Positions 59,783 to 64,000 of a DNA stretch of 64,000 bases are shown here, piece after piece (the stretch's first letter is position 1; each line of letters starts with the position of its first letter). The stretch is taken from positions 1-64,000 of the forward strand of contig NZ_JARWOV010000271.1 in assembly GCF_029868855.1 (NCBI RefSeq). The letters run 5' to 3'. The notes beneath the pieces were generated by a model. That model saw only the letters and a program-made list of their open reading frames with translations, did not search any database and had not been told where the DNA came from. This stretch comes from Nocardia carnea. Lineage in GTDB: Bacteria; Actinomycetota; Actinomycetes; Mycobacteriales; Mycobacteriaceae. Position numbers and translations under genes: made by a program.

Positions 59783-60298
59783 TCAGAACCGCCGGATACT
59801 GTGCACGTAGAAGTGTTCGAGCGGAGTGAGCCCCACCGGGACACCGGCGCCGTAGGCATTGAGAACCTGCCCGGATCCGGCGTAGATACCGACATGGGAC
59901 GCATCGCGGTTGATGATCACCACGTCACCGGGGGCCAGCGCGTAGGGCGGTACCGCCGCGCCGACCTCCGCCTGTTCCCAGGTGGTGCGCGGTAGCGCCA
60001 CCCCGACCTGGCGGAATGCCCACTGCACCAGCGCCGAGCAGTCCCAGGTATCCGGTCCGGTGGCACCCCACTCGTACATCTTCCCGGTCTGCGTGCCGGC
60101 GGCCGCGAGGGCGCCGAGGCCGGCGAGGGTCGATACCGGGAGCCCGGCCGATCCACTGGCACTCAGGGAACTCGAGCCGGAGGCCGACCCGCTCGCGCTG
60201 CCGGAGGGTTGTGCCCAACCCGGTGCGGCCGCCGTCGCGGTGACGGCCGTGGTGAGAAGTAAGCCGGCGATACCTCGCCGCAGTGCGATTCCGATCAC
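59783..60298 (-). CDS. Secreted NlpC/P60 peptidoglycan hydrolase
   Basis: 171 residues from the GTG at 60298. A signal peptide (about 1-29, GIAGLLLTTAVTATAAAPGWAQ) is followed by a Ser/Gly/Ala linker. The NlpC/P60 domain (about 68-171) has catalytic Cys87 in WDCSALVQWAF and His135 in DASHVGIYAG; the third polar residue, usually His, would be Asn147 (VLNAYGAG). Such D,L-endopeptidases cut peptide stems of peptidoglycan during growth and division. The gene has a ~240-base leader with a stable hairpin and a perfect Crp/GlxR-type site upstream. Longer in-frame starts would remove the signal peptide. Confidence 0.87.
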   Translation of the reverse strand: MIGIALRRGIAGLLLTTAVTATAAAPGWAQPSGSASGSASGSSSLSASGSAGLPVSTLAGLGALAAAGTQTGKMYEWGATGPDTWDCSALVQWAFRQVGVALPRTTWEQAEVGAAVPPYALAPGDVVIINRDASHVGIYAGSGQVLNAYGAGVPVGLTPLEHFYVHSIRRF

Positions 60299-60392
60299 GT
60301 GCCCACCCTTCTGCCGGTCGATGCACGAGACACCGTGCGGCGTCCCGGTTTTCTCGCGGCATCCGCCGAGCGGGTGGCTACCGCGGACCATT

Positions 60393-60430
60393 GGAGCTAC
60401 GCCGGAGCGAATCAGCTCCGGCGCAACTCC
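60393..60430 (-). promoter_or_regulatory. Stable hairpin in the NlpC/P60 leader
   Basis: On the minus strand GCCGGAGC-TGATTC-GCTCCGGC forms a perfect 8-bp stem with a 6-base loop (60401-60422). It is extended by an outer GGAG/CTCC pairing, giving a 38-base element 95-132 bases before the start codon. It could be part of a riboswitch or an attenuator. I did not see the conserved c-di-AMP (ydaO) core, so no class is assigned. Confidence 0.45.
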
Positions 60431-60555
60431 ACTCAGGTAGAACCGAACGAAATGATCACCGTTCCCGCTGCTCCCGACGGAACGGTCGCAGCGGTATCGC
60501 GATGATTGTGCCCGGCAGAAGGGCAATCACCAAGCACCCCGGCAAACTTCTAGCA

Positions 60556-60571
60556 TGTGATCTAAATCACA
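60556..60571. promoter_or_regulatory. Perfect Crp/GlxR-family binding site
   Basis: TGTGA-TCTAAA-TCACA matches TGTGA-N6-TCACA exactly and also the GlxR form TGTGANNTANNTCACA. It lies seven bases from the stop of the upstream gene and 258 bases before the NlpC/P60 start. On the minus strand a TAGAAG -10-like element (60547-60552) is immediately downstream, so the site overlaps the -35 region. Crp/GlxR control of cell-wall hydrolase and rpf genes is known in mycobacteria and corynebacteria. Confidence 0.7.
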
Positions 60572-60578
60572 AAAATGT

Positions 60579-61508
60579 TTATTGCGTTTGCGTCAGGATG
60601 TCATTCAGGGTCTTCAGGACCGCGTCTTTCGTCGCCGACGGCGACTCCACGTAGACCCCCACCTGCCAGACCGGTTCACCGCCCGCCTCGGCGGCGACGT
60701 ACCGGCTGAGATCGATGGTGTACTTGCCCTTGTCATTCGTGGGCGTCTCGACATACGAGGTGTTGGGGTCGAACTGCTTCGCCGCGCCTTCCTTGTCGAA
60801 CCAGTCGGTGTCGAACTGGGTCCGGGTCGCGGCATCGCAGGTGACCGGGCATTTGCGCAGTATCAGATTCACTCGCTGACCTGCCGAGGAATTCCCCTCG
60901 TCGACACATCCCCACGCCTGGGCGTCCGGGATGGTGTCGATCGAGCCCTTCAGGCAGCCCCATGAGCCCGGTGTCCGGAACGCGAAGGGCCAATCCTTGA
61001 AGGCCATGGTGTAGGTGTCCTCACCATCACCGAAAGTGGGACCTGACAGTACGACCGGAGACAGACCCTCCTTCAAGGCCGGCGCGCCTTCCGCCGGTGG
61101 GGCCGCACTCGTGGTCGTCGTGGTGGCCGAAGTCGTTGTCGTACCGGTCGTTTCCGTGGTGGTGCCAGTCGCCGCGGCGGTGTTCTCCTCCGATCCCCCC
61201 GACCGTAGGATCACCATTCCGGCCACACCGGCCAGCACCAGAACCACCACCACGGCCAATACCGCGATCAGGGTGGCATTGTTGTTCCGCGGCGGGCCTC
61301 CCTGCCCACCGGAGCCGAGCGGCGGCACCTCCCATGCGCCCGACTGCGGAACAGGTTGCGGGACCTGCCCCGCGGTCTGCCCCCACTGCACCCCCGGCTG
61401 ACCGCCCTGGGATCGATAACCCTGTTGCCACTGCCCCGAGGGGGAGTCCTTCTGTTGTTGCCCTTCGGGTGCGTGCTGCCACCACTCGTCGGGATTGTCC
61501 GAAGCCAT
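60579..61508 (-). CDS. Single-pass membrane protein with extracytoplasmic Cys-containing domain
   Basis: 309 residues from the ATG at 61508. The cytoplasmic N-terminus (1-75) is Gln/Pro/Gly/Trp-rich and disordered. One transmembrane helix (about 78-101, ATLIAVLAVVVVLVLAGVAGMVI) is followed by a Thr/Ser-rich stalk (110-140) and a folded domain (about 145-305) with four cysteines (WGCLKG, WGCVDE, KCPVTCDA), probably two disulfides. This layout is common in mycolic-acid actinobacteria. The fold and role are unknown. It lies upstream of the NlpC/P60 gene in the same direction, separated by a Crp-type promoter. Confidence 0.7.
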   Translation of the reverse strand: MASDNPDEWWQHAPEGQQQKDSPSGQWQQGYRSQGGQPGVQWGQTAGQVPQPVPQSGAWEVPPLGSGGQGGPPRNNNATLIAVLAVVVVLVLAGVAGMVILRSGGSEENTAAATGTTTETTGTTTTSATTTTTSAAPPAEGAPALKEGLSPVVLSGPTFGDGEDTYTMAFKDWPFAFRTPGSWGCLKGSIDTIPDAQAWGCVDEGNSSAGQRVNLILRKCPVTCDAATRTQFDTDWFDKEGAAKQFDPNTSYVETPTNDKGKYTIDLSRYVAAEAGGEPVWQVGVYVESPSATKDAVLKTLNDILTQTQ

Positions 61509-61666
61509 AGGTGCATACCCTAGTGCGCCACTTCATCTCGGTCATGGCCATAACCTCGCGGGCACCGACGGCTCCGGCACACGGGGCGTCGATGTTCGGC
61601 AGCCAGGGCGGTGATCTCCGGATGACCCGGCTCCGGCTTGTCCTGATCCGGTGCGGCCGGGTGGAC

Positions 61667-61700
61667 CGGCGGTGTGCGGTGGTGTTGTCGCACACCGCCG
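61667..61700 (-). terminator. Hairpin terminator after ileS
   Basis: A perfect 12-bp stem (CGGCGGTGTGCG / CGCACACCGCCG) with a 10-base loop, 37 bases past the ileS stop on the minus strand. Confidence 0.65.
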
Positions 61701-61737
61701 ATCACCGGGAACAGTCCCGGATCCGGCGCGGGCCGGC

Positions 61738-64000
61738 CTAGCGGCTCGCCTTCGCGATCCGGGCCCGTGACCCCCCGGTGAGCTCGGCGCCGTCCGAGCC
61801 GACCGGGCCGAACTCCAGCTCTACAGCGAGAATCTCACCGGCGATGAGATCCCGATGGGTTCGCGCCCATTCCTGCCGGTCCGCCGGTACCTCGAGCGTC
61901 GCGGTGATCCGGTCGGAGACGTCCAAGCCCAGGGATTTCCGGGTTTCCTGCAGGTCGCGGATGATATCGCGAGCCCAGCCCTCGGCTTCCAGTTCCTCGG
62001 TGACCACCGAATCGAGCACCACCAGGCCGGCATTACCGGGCAGTGCCGCAGTGGATTCCGGTTCGGCGGCCACGAGCCGCTGCGTGTATTCCTCGGGCAG
62101 CAACTCGATTCCGGCCGCGGTGACCACACCGCCGGCGCTTTCCGTCCATTCGCCGGCCTTGACCGCCTTGATCACCTGCTGCACCTCACGACCCAGCCGC
62201 GGGCCCGCGGCTCGGGCGTTGACGGCCAGTTCGAATCGGCCGTGCGCGGCGACATCGGTGGTCAGATCGACCTTCTTGACGTTCACCTCGTCGGCGATGA
62301 TATCGGCGTAGGGCGCCAGCCGATCGGCATCGGCGGCGGCGATGGTCACCTCCGCCAGCGGCAACCGGACCCGCAGCTGCTGCGCCTTGCGCAGGCTCAG
62401 CACGGTCGAGCACACGGTGCGCGCCTCATCCATCGCCGCGACCAGTTCCGGGTCGGCGGGTAGCGTTCCGGCGGCCGGCCAATCGGCCAGATGTACCGAA
62501 CGACCGCCGGTGAGACCGCGCCAGATCACCTCGGTCACCAACGGCAGCAGCGGTGCCGCCAGCCGCGTCGCGACCTCCAGCACAGTGTGCAGGGTATCGA
62601 CCGCGTCCCGGTCCTCGGCCCAGAAGCGCGAACGCGAACGGCGCACATACCAGTTGGTGAGCGCGTCGGCGAAGGTACGCAACTCCTCACAGGCACCGGC
62701 GATATCGAATTCCGTCAGCGCCGCGGTCATCACGTCCCGGGTCTGTGCCAGCTTGGCCAGGATGTAGCGGTCCAGCACATTCGCCGAATCGGTACGCCAG
62801 GTCCCGGTTTCGGGGGCGTACAGCTGCAGGAAGGTCCAGGCGTTCCACAGCGGCCGCAGCGCATGACCCGCGCCCTCCCGGATACCGCGTTCGGTGACGA
62901 TGAGGTTTCCACCGCGCAGTACCGGCGAACTCATCAGGAACCACCGCATGGCATCGGAGCCGTCGCGCTCGAACACCTCGTTGACGTCCGGGTAGTTGCC
63001 CTTGGACTTGCTCATCTTCAGGCCGTCTTCACCCAGCACGATGCCGTGCGCGACCACGTTGGAGAACGCGGGGCTGTCGAACAGCGCGGTGGCCAGCACA
63101 TGCAGGGTGTAGAACCAGCCGCGGGTCTGCCCGTTGTACTCGACGATGAAATCGCCCGGGAAATGTGAGTCGAACCAGTCCTTGTTCTCGAACGGGTAGT
63201 GCACCTGGGCGAAGGGCATGGAACCCGATTCGAACCAGCAGTCCAGCACCTCCGGCACCCGGCGCATGGTGGAGCGCCCCGTCGGATCGTCGGGGTTCGG
63301 CCGGGTCAGCTCGTCGATCATCGGCCGGTGCAGATCCGTGGGCCGGACCCCGAAATCGCGTTCCAGTTCGTCGAGCGAACCGTAGACGTCGACTCGGGGA
63401 TACGCGGGATCGTCGGAGATCCACACCGGGATCGGGCTGCCCCAGTAGCGGTTACGACTGATGTTCCAGTCCCGGGCGCCTTCGAGCCACTTGCCGAACT
63501 GACCGTCGCGGATATGTTCGGGCACCCAGTTGACCTGCTTGTTCAGCTCCACCATCCGATCGCGGAACTCGGTCACCGCCACGAACCAGGACGGCACCGC
63601 CATGTAGATCAGCGGCTGCCCCGACCGCCAGCTGTGCGGATACGAGTGCTCGATGGTCTCGTGCCGCAGCAGTTTCCCGGCGGCCTTGAGGTCCTTGATG
63701 ATCACCGGGTTCGCGTCGAAGACCATCAGCCCCTCGTACGGGGGCACCATCGAGGTGAACTTGCCACCCGGGTCGAGCGGCTGCACCAGTTCGATCCCGT
63801 TGGCGCGGCACACCTCCATATCCTCTTCACCGAACGCGGGCGCCAGGTGCACCAGGCCGGTGCCGGAGTCGGTGGCGACATAGTCGGCCGAGAGCACCCG
63901 GTGCGCCCGGGGATGGCCGGCGAAGAAGTCGAACGGCGGCCGATACCCGAGGCCCACCAGCGCGGCGCCGTCGTACTCGCCGAGTACTGCCGGTTCCTCA
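61738..64000 (-). CDS. ileS: Isoleucyl-tRNA synthetase, C-terminal 754 codons (cut by window edge)
   Basis: The open frame runs to the last base of the window; about 290 N-terminal residues, including the HIGH motif, lie outside if the length is the usual ~1,040. Visible are the editing domain (STMRRVPEVLDCWFESGSMPF region belongs to the adjoining catalytic core), the KMSKS loop LKMSKSKGN (about 62998-63021) and the anticodon-binding domain with NWYVRRSRSRFW. The C-terminus lacks the Cys4 zinc finger of E. coli-type IleRS and has the DUF5915-like end of the IleS2 clade found in mycobacteria, a type usually less sensitive to mupirocin. The stop is at 61738. Confidence 0.95.
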   Translation of the reverse strand, partial: EEPAVLGEYDGAALVGLGYRPPFDFFAGHPRAHRVLSADYVATDSGTGLVHLAPAFGEEDMEVCRANGIELVQPLDPGGKFTSMVPPYEGLMVFDANPVIIKDLKAAGKLLRHETIEHSYPHSWRSGQPLIYMAVPSWFVAVTEFRDRMVELNKQVNWVPEHIRDGQFGKWLEGARDWNISRNRYWGSPIPVWISDDPAYPRVDVYGSLDELERDFGVRPTDLHRPMIDELTRPNPDDPTGRSTMRRVPEVLDCWFESGSMPFAQVHYPFENKDWFDSHFPGDFIVEYNGQTRGWFYTLHVLATALFDSPAFSNVVAHGIVLGEDGLKMSKSKGNYPDVNEVFERDGSDAMRWFLMSSPVLRGGNLIVTERGIREGAGHALRPLWNAWTFLQLYAPETGTWRTDSANVLDRYILAKLAQTRDVMTAALTEFDIAGACEELRTFADALTNWYVRRSRSRFWAEDRDAVDTLHTVLEVATRLAAPLLPLVTEVIWRGLTGGRSVHLADWPAAGTLPADPELVAAMDEARTVCSTVLSLRKAQQLRVRLPLAEVTIAAADADRLAPYADIIADEVNVKKVDLTTDVAAHGRFELAVNARAAGPRLGREVQQVIKAVKAGEWTESAGGVVTAAGIELLPEEYTQRLVAAEPESTAALPGNAGLVVLDSVVTEELEAEGWARDIIRDLQETRKSLGLDVSDRITATLEVPADRQEWARTHRDLIAGEILAVELEFGPVGSDGAELTGGSRARIAKASR

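Noticed and set aside
60299..60555. c-di-AMP (ydaO) riboswitch before the NlpC/P60 gene
   Set aside because: The position is right for this class, but I did not find its conserved core, only a simple strong hairpin, so I list a structured leader without a class.
1..64000. tRNA, rRNA or CRISPR loci
   Set aside because: No TTCGANNC-type T-arm with matching acceptor stem, no conserved rRNA blocks and no regularly spaced repeat-spacer array were seen by eye.

Overview
This window is high-G+C actinobacterial DNA, most likely from Nocardia or a close mycolic-acid-containing relative. The evidence is an Emb-type arabinosyltransferase, an MTB12-like lipoprotein, a DnaE1-type replicative polymerase of 1,181 residues, a DinX-type Y-family polymerase with its C-terminal domain, a YbaB/WXG100-like pair and frequent GTG/TTG starts. 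From memory, the housekeeping genes follow the order of the Mycobacterium tuberculosis Rv1536-Rv1568 region in reverse (bioA, treY, ilvA, dnaE1, lspA-rluD, dinX, ileS). Some orientations differ and accessory genes sit between. No tRNA, rRNA, CRISPR array or intact insertion sequence was recognised. The first ~123 bases are a C/G homopolymer tract that is probably a contig-end artefact.

Left part (0.15-31 kb), accessory and regulatory. It starts with a MarR/MFS efflux pair. An ECF42-type sigma factor operon (small ORF, DGPF protein, sigma factor) follows, facing a small soluble protein gene across an almost perfectly symmetric divergent promoter. Next come a MerR-controlled esterase and an arsenic island (arsR-like gene, arsI/cadI, arsC, acr3, second arsR). 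After these are an orphan LuxR-type response regulator, a DUF2339 membrane protein, bioA with a TGAAC/GTTCA operator, a MarR/cupin pair, treY, an amidase, a deazaflavin-type reductase and ilvA. The left part closes with a serine esterase, an ArsR-GNAT fusion with its own operator, and a polar amino-acid ABC transporter whose binding protein and permease are fused.

Middle (31-47 kb). An orphan YbaB/WXG100-like pair and dnaE1 (TTG start) are followed by a carboxylate-uptake block. This block has a LytS-type kinase, an ActP/MctC-like symporter with its DUF485 partner, a second sodium:solute symporter with a small two-helix partner, and a LytTR regulator. Next are a VOC protein, a lipoprotein, and the lspA-rluD-membrane protein operon.

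Right part (48-64 kb). It carries a PhzF protein, a GNAT, a CtpE-like P-type ATPase and a lone Emb arabinosyltransferase. An MTB12-like lipoprotein, dinX and galU follow. An NlpC/P60 hydrolase lies behind a Crp/GlxR-type site and a structured leader. The window ends with a one-helix secreted-domain protein and the C-terminal part of ileS, which is cut by the window edge.

Regulation is unusually readable. Many divergent pairs have clean dyad operators sitting in or next to the promoter, and several starts look leaderless. The most striking element is the mirror-symmetric ECF42 promoter pair around 4338. All family assignments come from reading motifs by eye. No database search was possible.
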